Origin: YA12-FULL-51-18 sp041665305
GTDB taxonomy: Bacteria; Elusimicrobiota; Elusimicrobia; Elusimicrobiales; UBA9959
Length of the DNA: 59,377 nt
Assembly: GCA_041665305.1 (NCBI GenBank)
Contig: JBAYJD010000014.1
Coordinates: 1 to 59,377 of the forward strand
Direction: 5' to 3'
Part shown: in pieces, positions 16,231 through 24,347 of the stretch
Position numbering within the stretch: the first letter of the stretch is position 1
Layout: each line of letters starts with the position of its first letter
Position numbers and translations under genes: made by a program
The notes under the pieces: generated by a model
Database searches by the model: none
What the model was told of the DNA's origin: nothing
What the model saw: only the letters and a program-made list of their open reading frames with translations

Positions 16231-16827
16231 ATGCAACAAACGGTACAAGTATACAAAGCGGCCCAGTACCCGGACCTTTCCGGGATGCCCGGCTTCAGCA
16301 GCCAGCTGATAGCCGATCACATGAAACTGTACCAGGGCTATGTGAACAACACGAATGCCCTGTCGGAGAAGCTGGCGGCGCTGCTCGCCGAAAGCAAGGA
16401 AAAAACGCCGGAATACGCCGAACTTAAACGGCGTTTCGGCTGGGAATTCAACGGGATGCGGCTGCATGAGCTTTATTTCGGCAACCTCGGGGGGACCGGA
16501 ACGCCCAGGCAGAACAGCCGTATCTATACGGCCATCCGCGAGGACTTCGTGAGTTTCGACGTCTGGAAAAACGACTTTGTCTCTACGGGCCTTATGCGCG
16601 GGATAGGCTGGGCGGCGCTGTACCGGGACAATGTTTCGGGCAGGCTGTTCAACGCCTGGATAAACGAACACGACGGAGGCCACCTGGCGGGCTGCACGCC
16701 GCTGCTGATAATGGATGTGTTCGAACATGCCTATCTTACCGACTATCAGCTGGAAAGGGCCAAATATATAGAGGCGTTCCTGTCGGCGGCGAACTGGGAA
16801 GAGGCGGATAAGCGCTGCCCGAAGTAG
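16231..16827 (+). CDS. sodB: Superoxide dismutase, Fe/Mn family
   Basis: It converts superoxide to hydrogen peroxide and oxygen. The four metal ligands of the Fe/Mn family are visible: H30 in DHMKLYQGY, H79 in RLHELYFGNL, and D162 and H166 in MDVFEHAY. The 198-residue length is normal, no signal peptide is present, so it is cytoplasmic. The ribosome binding site is AAGGGGG. Whether iron or manganese is used cannot be read safely. Its presence with cytochrome bd suggests exposure to low oxygen. A large hairpin follows the gene. Confidence 0.93.
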   Translation: MQQTVQVYKAAQYPDLSGMPGFSSQLIADHMKLYQGYVNNTNALSEKLAALLAESKEKTPEYAELKRRFGWEFNGMRLHELYFGNLGGTGTPRQNSRIYTAIREDFVSFDVWKNDFVSTGLMRGIGWAALYRDNVSGRLFNAWINEHDGGHLAGCTPLLIMDVFEHAYLTDYQLERAKYIEAFLSAANWEEADKRCPK

Positions 16828-16895
16828 CCGCGTCGCTCATATGCTGCGATAAGAAAATGACAAGGAAGTCTGACGGTCCGGCCCGGCCGCCGCGC

Positions 16896-16940
16896 GGGAA
16901 CAAGGGAGGGCGGGAGGAGGCTCCCGCCTTCTTTGTTCCC
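16896..16940 (+). terminator. Large nested hairpin after sodB
   Basis: Outer arms GGGAACAA/TTGTTCCC (16896-16903, 16933-16940) enclose a perfect inner stem GGCGGGAG/CTCCCGCC (16909-16916, 16921-16928). No T-tract directly follows; AAGACGACATTTTA at 16952-16965, a half copy of the ATGTCGT palindrome, comes next. Confidence 0.55.
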
Positions 16941-17011
16941 ACGAAGGCGAAAAGACGACATTTTAAAGTTACGGGAAATTTTTAACCGGGATTACAGGAA
17001 CAAAGGCATAT

Positions 17012-17437
17012 ATGGGGATATTTGACGGTGTTTTCGGTCCTAAAAACGGCCCTAACAATGTGCCGAAGAAAATCCTGGTCGTGGAAGACGATCTGCAGGT
17101 GGCGGAGCTGCTGGTCTCCAATCTTGAAAGCCTGAATTGCAAGGTTCTTGTCGCCTATGACGGAGAAACGGGCTGGGAACTTGCCCAAAAGGAGCAGCCG
17201 GACCTGGTCATACAGGACCTGGGCCTCCCAAATATGGACGGATTTGCCCTTTGCAAACTGATAAAGAACAAAAGCACCACCAGGCATGCGCGCGTTATCA
17301 TGCTCACTGGGAAAACTCTCGTCGGCGATATGGAAAACGCCTTTCAGGGCGGCGCCGATGCCTATGTGAATAAACCTTTCGTCTGGGACCGTATGCTGCA
17401 GCATATCCGGAAACTGCTGGGCCCGGAGATCGGATAA
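17012..17437 (+). CDS. Receiver-only response regulator (CheY-like)
   Basis: A single receiver domain of about 120 residues after a ~18-residue N-terminal extension (GVFGPKNGPNNVPKK). Key residues are the acidic pair in VVEDD, the phosphoacceptor D69 in IQDLGLP, the T in MLTGK and the lysine of NKPF. No output domain, so it acts by protein contact or as a phosphate carrier. The C-terminal half (MLTGKTLVGDMENAF...GADAYVNKP..W...L.HI.KLLG) closely resembles the receiver protein at 36683-37048. No histidine kinase is nearby. It converges with the receiver gene on the other strand. Confidence 0.88.
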   Translation: MGIFDGVFGPKNGPNNVPKKILVVEDDLQVAELLVSNLESLNCKVLVAYDGETGWELAQKEQPDLVIQDLGLPNMDGFALCKLIKNKSTTRHARVIMLTGKTLVGDMENAFQGGADAYVNKPFVWDRMLQHIRKLLGPEIG

Positions 17438-17455
17438 CTCCTCCGCGGTTCGGGA

Positions 17456-17836
17456 TCAGGAGGCGGGACCGTCCATGACGCTCTTTACCGTCTTTAAAAA
17501 AGTTTCGACATCATAGGGTTTCAGAAGGAAAAGGTCCGCGCCGAACCGCAAGGCGCGCTGCCTTTCCACCGCGAAGGATTTGCCGGACATCACTATCACC
17601 TTTATATGCTTAAGAGCGGGGTCGGATTTGACCGTCTTGCAGATGTCCATACCCGAAATACCCGGCAGCATAATGTCGGCAAGTATCAGTTTCGGCATTG
17701 AGGTTCTTATGACCGAAAGGGCCTCATAGGAATCCTGGATCAGAAGCACAGCGTAGCCCGCGTCGGTCAGCAGGCCGCAGGAGATCTCGCCCACCAGGGG
17801 ATCGTCTTCGATTATAACAATGTCCGGTTGCGGCAT
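17456..17836 (-). CDS. Receiver-only response regulator
   Basis: 126 residues forming one receiver domain: IIEDD, phosphoacceptor D54 in LADIMLPG, VMSGKS and the lysine in LKPYD. It belongs to a different subgroup from the neighbouring regulator: it has MLPG and an SGKS motif where the other has LGLP and LTGK. No output domain. It is convergent with 17012-17437, with 18 bases between the stops, so the two are separately expressed. Partner kinase unknown. Confidence 0.88.
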   Translation of the reverse strand: MPQPDIVIIEDDPLVGEISCGLLTDAGYAVLLIQDSYEALSVIRTSMPKLILADIMLPGISGMDICKTVKSDPALKHIKVIVMSGKSFAVERQRALRFGADLFLLKPYDVETFLKTVKSVMDGPAS

Positions 17837-17900
17837 ACACCGTTTATTCTATAACAATCGCATGGCTTTTAAAAGGCTGAATTGCAGCCGGGGCAGGTTC

Positions 17901-18509
17901 CTAAGGACGGGGTGGAACGGGGACGTTGTTTTGAAAAGCGACGCCCTCTATCCCGGCAGGATGGTTCGAGCGGTCGCGGTAGCCGGCGCCTCCGACAAGC
18001 ACCAACTTTTCAGAGACCGCCACGGTTTTTAAAACTTTGTCCCTGGTTTTCTGATCGGCATTCAGAGCCTGGGCGATAAAATAAGCGGCGGCTCCGAAAG
18101 GAGCGCGTTCCATAAGGTCAATGCGTTCCCACTCCTGCCGCAGCCGGTTGCTGCGCTGACGGCGCGCCGCAAGCCGCTGTTCGGCGTCCGGGACCCTGTA
18201 AACGCTCCAACGCAAAAGCTTCTCCGCCGTCTCTTTAGCCGAGTCATAGGCGGACTCGGCCATTATTTTTTTGAATTGTTTGACCGCGTCATAATTGGAA
18301 GGCCCATGGAGCGGCTGGTTCATCTCATCCAAATCCATAGGCTGCGCTTTCATGACCATGACCGGTTCAGGCAGCGGCACGGCCCCCGGCGGGATCTTAC
18401 TTTGCGCCAGAAGCCCTTTTAACGCTTCCTGCCCGGCCGCGGGCCCCCGGCACACGAACATCGTCAGAAGCGTCACTATCGTCAGCAATCCTTTAGCATG
18501 TCGCAGCAT
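17901..18509 (-). CDS. Secreted protein of unknown function
   Basis: The frame opens at 18527, but a TATAAT box on this strand (18528-18533) directly abuts that ATG, so the ATG at 18509, preceded by AGAGG, is the likelier start. From there the ~202-residue protein has a signal peptide (LLTIVTLLTMFVC, cleavage near GPAAGQE), a proline-rich stretch (PPGAVPLPEP), then a charged helical middle (KQFKKIMAESAYDSAKETAEKLL; RLAARRQRSNRLRQEWER). The C-terminus ends PVPPRP. I recognise no family. Confidence 0.6.
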   Translation of the reverse strand: MLRHAKGLLTIVTLLTMFVCRGPAAGQEALKGLLAQSKIPPGAVPLPEPVMVMKAQPMDLDEMNQPLHGPSNYDAVKQFKKIMAESAYDSAKETAEKLLRWSVYRVPDAEQRLAARRQRSNRLRQEWERIDLMERAPFGAAAYFIAQALNADQKTRDKVLKTVAVSEKLVLVGGAGYRDRSNHPAGIEGVAFQNNVPVPPRP

Positions 18510-18527
18510 AAATGTGCCTCTTGCCAT

Positions 18528-18557
18528 ATTATACCCGACCGGACGGCGTCCGGGTAA
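18528..18557 (-). promoter_or_regulatory. Promoter of the secreted protein gene
   Basis: On the minus strand TTACCC, an 18-base spacer, then a perfect TATAAT at 18528-18533. The expected start of transcription falls between the two candidate ATGs and supports the downstream one. Confidence 0.5.
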
Positions 18558-18715
18558 GAGCCGAAAGTCTCATGCGTGGATGGGCACATTGACCCACATG
18601 GTCCGTGCCACACGCCGGGAAATTTGCGATAATAGCCATACGGGCGGCCGGAGGTTTGTTCCGCTCCATGCCCGCCTCTTACCGCAAGGCGACAGAACGA
18701 CATACGGGGGCTATC

Positions 18716-18979
18716 ATGGACAGGCTATCGTGGCAGAATTTGTTTAAAAAACGGTTTACGTTGGACCCTGACAGCACGGATTCCAGACCCGGCGAGTCGT
18801 CGTACAAACTTGAGGAGAAGCAGTTCGTGATCATAATCAGGGCATCGACGCCGGCCGGAGCCCTCAGAGCCGAGTCGATAACCGATACCGAGGAATGTCT
18901 GATCGTCAACAGGGGACAGGGAAACCGCGCCTTCGTAGACTGGGAAAGGATAGAAGCCATCTCCACGGTAGACAATTAG
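18716..18979 (+). CDS. Small protein of unknown function
   Basis: An 87-residue protein starting at an ATG preceded by a GGGGG ribosome binding site; the longer upstream frame has no good start signal. The sequence MDRLSWQNLFKKRFTLDP starts basic, and the rest alternates short hydrophobic strands (KQFVIIIRAS, ALRAESITD, CLIVNRGQGNRAFVDWERIEAI), like a small beta-rich domain. No signal peptide or membrane segment. Family not recognised. Confidence 0.5.
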   Translation: MDRLSWQNLFKKRFTLDPDSTDSRPGESSYKLEEKQFVIIIRASTPAGALRAESITDTEECLIVNRGQGNRAFVDWERIEAISTVDN

Positions 18980-19016
18980 GGCGCCCCCTGTTTTACTGAG
19001 TTTTCCCTGCCGCCGC

Positions 19017-19041
19017 CTGTCCGTATTCGGAGCGGAACAAA
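19017..19041 (+). repeat. Intergenic motif CGTATTCGGAGCGnAACAA, copy 2
   Basis: It matches 5464-5488 at 22 of 25 positions. Here CCTGT and ACAGG flank it and can pair. It lies between a small gene and the purine permease gene. Confidence 0.4.
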
Positions 19042-19148
19042 CAGGTCCCAAACCCGTAAGCCGCGGCCTCCCGAAGACAAAAAATATTTGGTATCATAGG
19101 CTTTTAAAAGCCGTTCCGGCAAATGCGACGCCGTATCCGCGGGACCTT

Positions 19149-20480
19149 ATGGAATTTATAAAAAAATATTTCGGCTTCGCGGAACGCGGCGCCGCCTTCA
19201 GGACCGAGCTGGGCGCGGGACTGGCGACCTTCCTTACCATGTCCTACATTATCTTCGTGCAGCCCGCCGTACTCGGCGCGGCGGGAATGGACAAGGGCGC
19301 GGTTTTCACGGCGACCTGCCTGGCTTCGGCGCTGGCCTGTTTTATCATGGGCCTTTACGCTAATTATCCCATAGCCCAGGCCCCGCTGATGGGAGAGAAC
19401 TTTTTTTTCACCTACGCCGTCGTGCTGGGCATGGGCTACAGCTGGGAAAAGGCCCTTGGCCTGGTGTTCATCTCAGGGCTGGCCTTTCTGGCGCTGACCC
19501 TGACAAAACTGCGCGAGCGCCTGGCGGACTCCATACCCGAAAACCTTAAATACGCGATAGCCTCCGGCATAGGGTTGTTCGTCGCGCTCATCGGCTTCAA
19601 GGAAGCCGGACTGATCGTCGCCGCCCCGGCCACGCTGGTCAAGCTGGGCTCCGTCGCTTCGCCGCCGGCGCTCTGCGCCATGGCGGGGCTCGTCGTGATG
19701 GCGGCCCTGTTCGCGCGGAAGGTTAAAGGCGCGGTGCTCATCGGCATCCTGGTTTCAGGCGCCGCCGCCCGGGCCGCGGGTCTGACAAGTTTTAACGGAC
19801 TGGTCAGCGCGCCCCCAAGCCTGGAGCCCACCTTGTTCAAACTGGACCTCGCCGGGCTCATGACCCCGGACGCGGCATCCGTGGTCCTCATCTTCCTTTT
19901 CATGTCGCTGTTCGACACGCTGGGCACGCTGCTGGGCGTGGGGGTGCAGGCCGGCCTGCTGAAGAACGGAAAACTTGAGCGCATCTCCCGGGCCCTGGTG
20001 TCGGACGCCGTGGCCACCACCGCGGGCGCGCTTATGGGAACCTCCACGGTTTCAAGCTACATAGAAAGCGCCGCGGGCGTGGCCCAGGGCGGCCGCACCG
20101 GGCTCACCGCCGTCACCGTGGGCGCGCTGTTCCTTTTAAGCCTGTTCTTCTCGCCGCTGGTAGGCTCCATAAACGCCGCCCTGCCGCTTGCGGACGGCAC
20201 TATGATCCACCCTGTCACGGCCCCGGCCCTTATACTGGTCGGAGCGCTCATGATGAGCGCGGTCTGCCACATAGACTGGAGCGACCTGAGCGCGGGCATT
20301 CCAGCCTTCATCACCATGGCGCTCATTCCATTTACTTTTAATATCGCCGACGGGATATCCTTCGGCTTTATCTCCTTTGCCGTCATAAAGACCCTCTCGG
20401 GGAAACGCAAAGATGTGCCGCCGTTGTTATGGGCGGTCTCCGGCCTGCTGGCCCTCAGATACGCATTTTTAAGAGGTTAA
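19149..20480 (+). CDS. NCS2-family purine permease (AzgA/PbuG-like)
   Basis: It imports adenine, guanine or hypoxanthine by proton symport. The 443-residue protein has about 12 or more membrane segments and the AzgA/PbuG landmarks: an N-terminal FGFAERGAAFRTELGAGLATFLTMSYIIFVQP, PLMGENFFFTY, the SLFDTLGTLLGVG motif and GTSTVSSYIESAAGVAQGGRTGL. Normal length. The stop codon abuts the surE start with no gap, so the two are co-transcribed, which fits nucleotide salvage: SurE makes nucleosides and phosphate, the permease brings in bases. Confidence 0.9.
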   Translation: MEFIKKYFGFAERGAAFRTELGAGLATFLTMSYIIFVQPAVLGAAGMDKGAVFTATCLASALACFIMGLYANYPIAQAPLMGENFFFTYAVVLGMGYSWEKALGLVFISGLAFLALTLTKLRERLADSIPENLKYAIASGIGLFVALIGFKEAGLIVAAPATLVKLGSVASPPALCAMAGLVVMAALFARKVKGAVLIGILVSGAAARAAGLTSFNGLVSAPPSLEPTLFKLDLAGLMTPDAASVVLIFLFMSLFDTLGTLLGVGVQAGLLKNGKLERISRALVSDAVATTAGALMGTSTVSSYIESAAGVAQGGRTGLTAVTVGALFLLSLFFSPLVGSINAALPLADGTMIHPVTAPALILVGALMMSAVCHIDWSDLSAGIPAFITMALIPFTFNIADGISFGFISFAVIKTLSGKRKDVPPLLWAVSGLLALRYAFLRG

Positions 20481-21236
20481 ATGGAAATACTTGTGACTAA
20501 CGACGACGGGATCTACTCCGAAGGCATCTTCGCCCTGGCGACCGCCCTTAAAAAGGCGGGCGTCGTGACGGTGGTGGCCCCGGACACCCAGCGCAGCGCG
20601 GTAGGGCACGCGATAACCATAGCGGATCCCTTAAGGGTCGTGCCCGCGAACCGCAACGGGAAGTTCTTCGGCTACGCCACCAGCGGCACCCCGGCGGACT
20701 GCGTGAAACTGGGCATAAAATCCATAATGAAAAAAAGACCGGACCTCGTGGTGTCGGGGATCAACCTGGGCGGGAACCAGGGCTACAATATCCTGTATTC
20801 AGGCACGGTTTCAGGAGCCACCGAGGGTGCCCTGCTCGGCATCCCCGCGCTGGCCGTTTCGCTCGACACTTTCGCGAAACCGGATTTCGGCGCCGCGGCG
20901 GCGTTCTCCGTAAAACTCGCCGGGCTGCTGAAAAAACGCAAACTGCCGCCGGGCACGCTGCTTAATGTGAACCTGCCCAATATCCCCGCCGCGCGCCTGA
21001 AAGGGGTCCGCGTGACGAGCCAGAGCCGGACCTCTTTTAACGACTGGTTCGACAAACGGATCGACCCGCACGGCAATACCTATTACTGGATGACGGGGGA
21101 TTTCAAACCCAGGGACCGGAACCGGGCGAGCGATCTCAACGCCCTGCGCGACGGCTATATTTCCGTAACGCCCATACAATTCGACCTGACCGACTACAAA
21201 TTCATGTCCGAATTGGAAAACTGGAAATTCGAATGA
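20481..21236 (+). CDS. surE: 5'/3'-nucleotidase SurE
   Basis: SurE removes phosphate from nucleoside monophosphates and is often expressed with pcm under stress. The 251-residue protein shows the metal site TNDDG (D8, D9), the serine in AVGHAIT, and SGINLGGNQG. The start follows AGAGGTTA that overlaps the end of the permease gene. Its TGA overlaps the next ATG (ATGA). The pcm gene lies three genes downstream in the same direction, the classical surE-pcm association interrupted by three unknown genes. Confidence 0.95.
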   Translation: MEILVTNDDGIYSEGIFALATALKKAGVVTVVAPDTQRSAVGHAITIADPLRVVPANRNGKFFGYATSGTPADCVKLGIKSIMKKRPDLVVSGINLGGNQGYNILYSGTVSGATEGALLGIPALAVSLDTFAKPDFGAAAAFSVKLAGLLKKRKLPPGTLLNVNLPNIPAARLKGVRVTSQSRTSFNDWFDKRIDPHGNTYYWMTGDFKPRDRNRASDLNALRDGYISVTPIQFDLTDYKFMSELENWKFE

Positions 21237-21970
21237 CAGGATTCTCTACCATGCGCGGACCTTTAAGGCAGGGACCGGAGAGAGGGACCGAAAGCCCGCT
21301 TTTAACGGTTATCGCGGCTCTTTTCTTGTCGATAGCCGCCGCGCCGCTCGCGGCCGCCGCCGCAGGTCCGGAACCGGCGGCTCAAAGCGGCGGCATCGCC
21401 GCCCCCGCGCAGGGCCGCACGGCGGCCCCGGAAACCGTACAGCAGCCGCCGCTCTACACGCAGGAAATACTAAGCGCTCTTAAGGATCTTGCGGCCCTGC
21501 TCAGCCATAGCGCCCGCGTGGACCGGAAAGAACTGGACCTCACGGCGACTGAAATCGTCAAGCTCGACGCCAGGATAAAAGAACTTCTCGGCCCCTCGCT
21601 CCTCAGGGAAATAGAGGCTCAGGAGCGGGACTCGCAGAACAAAACCCGTCTGGCCCGCGCCGAAGAAGATCTCGCCGGGATGCGCTCGGCCATAGCGCTC
21701 TATTACAGCGACCTTGAAGGAAAATATCCCGCGTCACCGGCCGGACTCGTACCGAAATATCTGCCCGCGCTGCCGGAACTGGAACTGCCCGCGCATACGA
21801 AAACCGCGGCGGTGGAGCTGACCGCCGCCGCAGGCCCGGACATAGCGAAAGCGGTCACCGATACCGGCGGCTGGCTTTATTTTGCCAATCCCGTGTCCCA
21901 GAACTTCGGGATGCTTATCCTGAACTGCTCGCACAAGAACGACAAAGGAACGGAACTGTATAAGTATTAA
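21233..21970 (+). CDS. Secreted protein with pilin-like C-terminal domain (paralog 1)
   Basis: 245 residues: a short basic start, a hydrophobic signal segment (LLTVIAALFLSIAAAPLAAAAA), an alanine/proline-rich linker, a helical stretch (about 75-150) and a C-terminal domain. The last ~95 residues have a layout shared with the next gene: an AEEDLAGMRSAIALYYSDLEGKYP helix, a LVPKYLPALPELELP strand, DTGGWLYFANP, then CSHKNDKGTELYKY at the end. This resembles the globular part of type II secretion or type IV pseudopilins without their class III leader. Function unknown. It overlaps surE by four bases and is followed by the ATGTCGT palindrome. Confidence 0.65.
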   Translation: MTGFSTMRGPLRQGPERGTESPLLTVIAALFLSIAAAPLAAAAAGPEPAAQSGGIAAPAQGRTAAPETVQQPPLYTQEILSALKDLAALLSHSARVDRKELDLTATEIVKLDARIKELLGPSLLREIEAQERDSQNKTRLARAEEDLAGMRSAIALYYSDLEGKYPASPAGLVPKYLPALPELELPAHTKTAAVELTAAAGPDIAKAVTDTGGWLYFANPVSQNFGMLILNCSHKNDKGTELYKY

Positions 21971-21992
21971 TAAAATGTCGTAAGACGACATT
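21971..21992. repeat. ATGTCGT-AAG-ACGACAT palindrome, copy 1
   Basis: AATGTCGT at 21974-21981, AAG, then ACGACATT at 21985-21992. It starts one base after a stop codon and lies in the 32-base gap before the paralogous gene at 22003. The same element follows the gene ending at 28589. It lacks a long T-run here. Confidence 0.75.
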
Positions 21993-22002
21993 AGGGCGGG
22001 AT

Positions 22003-23034
22003 ATGGCAAAAATTTTTAATCATTATATGAAAACCATTCTGGCGGCTTTCGCCGCGGCAATATTCCTTTCGACGGCGGCGGCGCAGCAGGACGGCGGCGG
22101 GGCGGAAGCGCCGCGAAACGAAGAGACGGCGGCGGGGCCGGAGAATACCGCCATTTCGCCGGAACCTCCGAAAGCCGGGATAAGCCCGGCGGCGCAGACC
22201 GCGCCGGCGCGCAAGATAAGAAAGATCCGCCGTAAAACAACCGCGGGCAAACCTGCGCCGGTGGACCCCAAAAAGGTCAACATCCTGTTGTACGGGACCA
22301 TGGAAAGACTGGATATACTTTCTTCCCTGTACGAAAATCTCGGACTGCGGCTATCCACCGACACTCTCAGGAAAGCCTATGAGTTCGACAAGGCGGTAAA
22401 CAGGGCCGCCGCGCCTTATTTCAAAGTCCAGGAACCCAGCCCCGGGCGCGAGGCCATTCGTAATTACCGCGGTCTGCTTGAGAGCGTGCTTCGCAGCGTT
22501 AAGATCCTGAAAGAAATAAAAAACCGCCTGCGGCCGGCCGAGACGGAATCCGCCGTACTGGCGGCCCGCGATCTCTACCTCGCCATGGACGACGAACTGT
22601 CCAGTCCGAAACTTATCCCGGTGGCCATAGAGCCCAAAACCAGACCGCAGTCTCCCAGGCCCCAGGCCGCGGGCGCGGGGGGAGAGCACCTCGCCAACGA
22701 AACCGAAACGCTGTTCGCCATTTCCGAACTGACCTTCGCGCTCAACGCCTACAAGAAGGAGGAGGAAAGTTTTCCAAAGCGCCTCAAGGACCTGGCGCCC
22801 AGATATATACCGGCCATTCCCTACATCAGCATAGCCGACCACGCCAGGACCGCGGAAGTGGTCGAGATAGACTCACAGGCTTACGACGCCGACTACACGA
22901 AAGCTTTCAGGGACACCGGCAAATGGCTTTATTTCTCCGGAAAAAAATCCGCGTATTACGGAAGGATCTTCGTAGACTGCACGCATAAGAACGCCCAGGG
23001 AGTGGAATTCTACAAGATAGGCGAAAGGAAATGA
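22003..23034 (+). CDS. Secreted protein with pilin-like C-terminal domain (paralog 2)
   Basis: 343 residues with a signal peptide (TILAAFAAAIFLSTAAAQQ), a low-complexity Pro/Ala/Glu stretch, a basic patch (KIRKIRRKTTAGK), a helical region (about 95-215) and a C-terminal ~100-residue domain like that of the previous gene: ETLFAISELTFALNAYKKEEESFP, LAPRYIPAIP, DTGKWLYFSG and CTHKNAQGVEFYKIG. An internal ATG at 22027 would give a neater signal peptide but lacks a ribosome binding site; the ATG at 22003 follows GGGCGGG. The pair looks like a tandem duplication with diverged middle parts. Role unknown. Confidence 0.65.
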   Translation: MAKIFNHYMKTILAAFAAAIFLSTAAAQQDGGGAEAPRNEETAAGPENTAISPEPPKAGISPAAQTAPARKIRKIRRKTTAGKPAPVDPKKVNILLYGTMERLDILSSLYENLGLRLSTDTLRKAYEFDKAVNRAAAPYFKVQEPSPGREAIRNYRGLLESVLRSVKILKEIKNRLRPAETESAVLAARDLYLAMDDELSSPKLIPVAIEPKTRPQSPRPQAAGAGGEHLANETETLFAISELTFALNAYKKEEESFPKRLKDLAPRYIPAIPYISIADHARTAEVVEIDSQAYDADYTKAFRDTGKWLYFSGKKSAYYGRIFVDCTHKNAQGVEFYKIGERK

Positions 23035-23489
23035 AAAAAGAAGAACTGAGAAAAGCCTGGCTCGCCGCCGCCGTAACGACGGTGGCCGTTATAAGCGCCA
23101 TCTTCATCTACGCCGCCGTCGTGGAAATAATCGGCCGCGCCGCGTATTTTAAAGCGCCGGTATCCGGCGCGGCGGCGGCCGCCGTGAAATACGCCTTATA
23201 CTTCCTTGGGACGGGATCCGTCTTTTCGCTCAAATTCATAAGGCCGGCTATGGAAGCGCGGAGGGGAACGGCGGCCGAAGCTCTTTCCGCGCTTGTCAAA
23301 GAAGCGGCCGTAACCGCGGCAATTTGCGAAGTACCCGCCTTTGCGGGTTTTGTGCTGTTTTTTCTGACCGGAGGCCGCTGGGATTTTTACCTTCTGGCCT
23401 CCTTCTCGACGGTCATGCAGCTTTTCTTTTTCCCCAGGTATCCCGTCTGGGAAGAAAAACTGCGCGCCGAGTACGGACTGGACGGCTAA
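23031..23489 (+). CDS. Small integral membrane protein of unknown function
   Basis: 152 residues with four predicted membrane segments (about 10-33, 48-67, 82-103 and 106-128) and charged ends (MKKEELRKAW; EEKLRAEYGLDG). Its start overlaps the previous stop (ATGA), so it belongs to the surE operon. No family recognised. Confidence 0.65.
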   Translation: MKKEELRKAWLAAAVTTVAVISAIFIYAAVVEIIGRAAYFKAPVSGAAAAAVKYALYFLGTGSVFSLKFIRPAMEARRGTAAEALSALVKEAAVTAAICEVPAFAGFVLFFLTGGRWDFYLLASFSTVMQLFFFPRYPVWEEKLRAEYGLDG

Positions 23490-23518
23490 AGGAACCGCGA
23501 TTTTCCGCCCGGGCGCAT

Positions 23519-24175
23519 ATGTTCAAAAATATCCTTAATTCAAAATTCGGGGAATATCAGGCCTTCACGCGCCGTAAGATGGCGGAAGACCAGCTTATCA
23601 GGCGCGGCATCAGGGACGGCAGGGTTCTGGAGGCGATGGAGAAAGTAAAACGCCACGCCTTCGTGGACGATTATCTCAGGACCCGCGCCTATGAGGACCA
23701 CCCCCTGCCCATAGCCGAAGGCCAGACCATTTCCCAGCCCTATATCGTGGCCCTGATGACGGAACTGCTGGAGCTGAAGGGCGGCGAAAAAGTGCTTGAA
23801 ATAGGAACCGGCTCCGGCTATCAGACAGCCGTCCTGGCCGAGCTGGCCAAAGAAGTTTATACCGTGGAGTTTTTTCAATCCCTGGCCGGCAAAGCCAAGA
23901 CGGCGCTGGCCGCCGAAGGCTACTCAAAGATACGGTTCAGGACCGGCGACGGCGCGCAGGGCTGGCCGGAACATGCGCCTTACGACGCGATAATAGCGAC
24001 CTGCGCGGCGCAGAAACCGCCTGAAGCCCTTTTCGACCAATTGTCGCCGGAGAAAGGCCGGCTGGCGGCCCCGGTGGGCGGGGAAGGCGCCCAGCGCCTC
24101 ATGCTCTACACTAAAACCCGGGACGGCATAAAAGAACGGTTCATCCTCGAAGTCCGTTTCGTTCCCATGCTCTGA
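23519..24175 (+). CDS. pcm: Protein-L-isoaspartate O-methyltransferase
   Basis: It methylates isoaspartyl residues in aged proteins so they can be repaired. From the ATG at 23519 the product has 218 residues, the usual PCMT length; a longer in-frame extension reads through the end of the previous gene and is not credible. Motifs: the substrate-binding HAFVDDYLRTRAYEDHPLPI, the family-specific GQTISQPYIVALMTELL, and the SAM-binding VLEIGTGSGYQTAVLAEL. It closes the surE operon. Confidence 0.93.
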   Translation: MFKNILNSKFGEYQAFTRRKMAEDQLIRRGIRDGRVLEAMEKVKRHAFVDDYLRTRAYEDHPLPIAEGQTISQPYIVALMTELLELKGGEKVLEIGTGSGYQTAVLAELAKEVYTVEFFQSLAGKAKTALAAEGYSKIRFRTGDGAQGWPEHAPYDAIIATCAAQKPPEALFDQLSPEKGRLAAPVGGEGAQRLMLYTKTRDGIKERFILEVRFVPML

Positions 24176-24256
24176 CGGCAAGCTCAAACCTTGCACGCCT
24201 GTACGACGCAATGTGCCCTGTACCCAATGTTACACACAAAAATCCGGAAAAACTGC

Positions 24257-24262
24257 TATACT
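24257..24262 (+). promoter_or_regulatory. Possible -10 box of the outer-membrane protein gene
   Basis: TATACT 86 bases upstream of the ATG in a gene-free 172-base gap. No good -35 hexamer at the right spacing. Confidence 0.35.
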
Positions 24263-24347
24263 CTACAAGGCATTATTTCAGAATTCCATGCATTTCAATC
24301 GTTACGCAGGCCTCAATAGTCCACACAACCGAGAGGAGGGATCTCCA

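Noticed and set aside
23324..23518. Longer start for pcm
   Set aside because: The extension reads the previous gene in another frame; the ATG at 23519 gives the usual family length.
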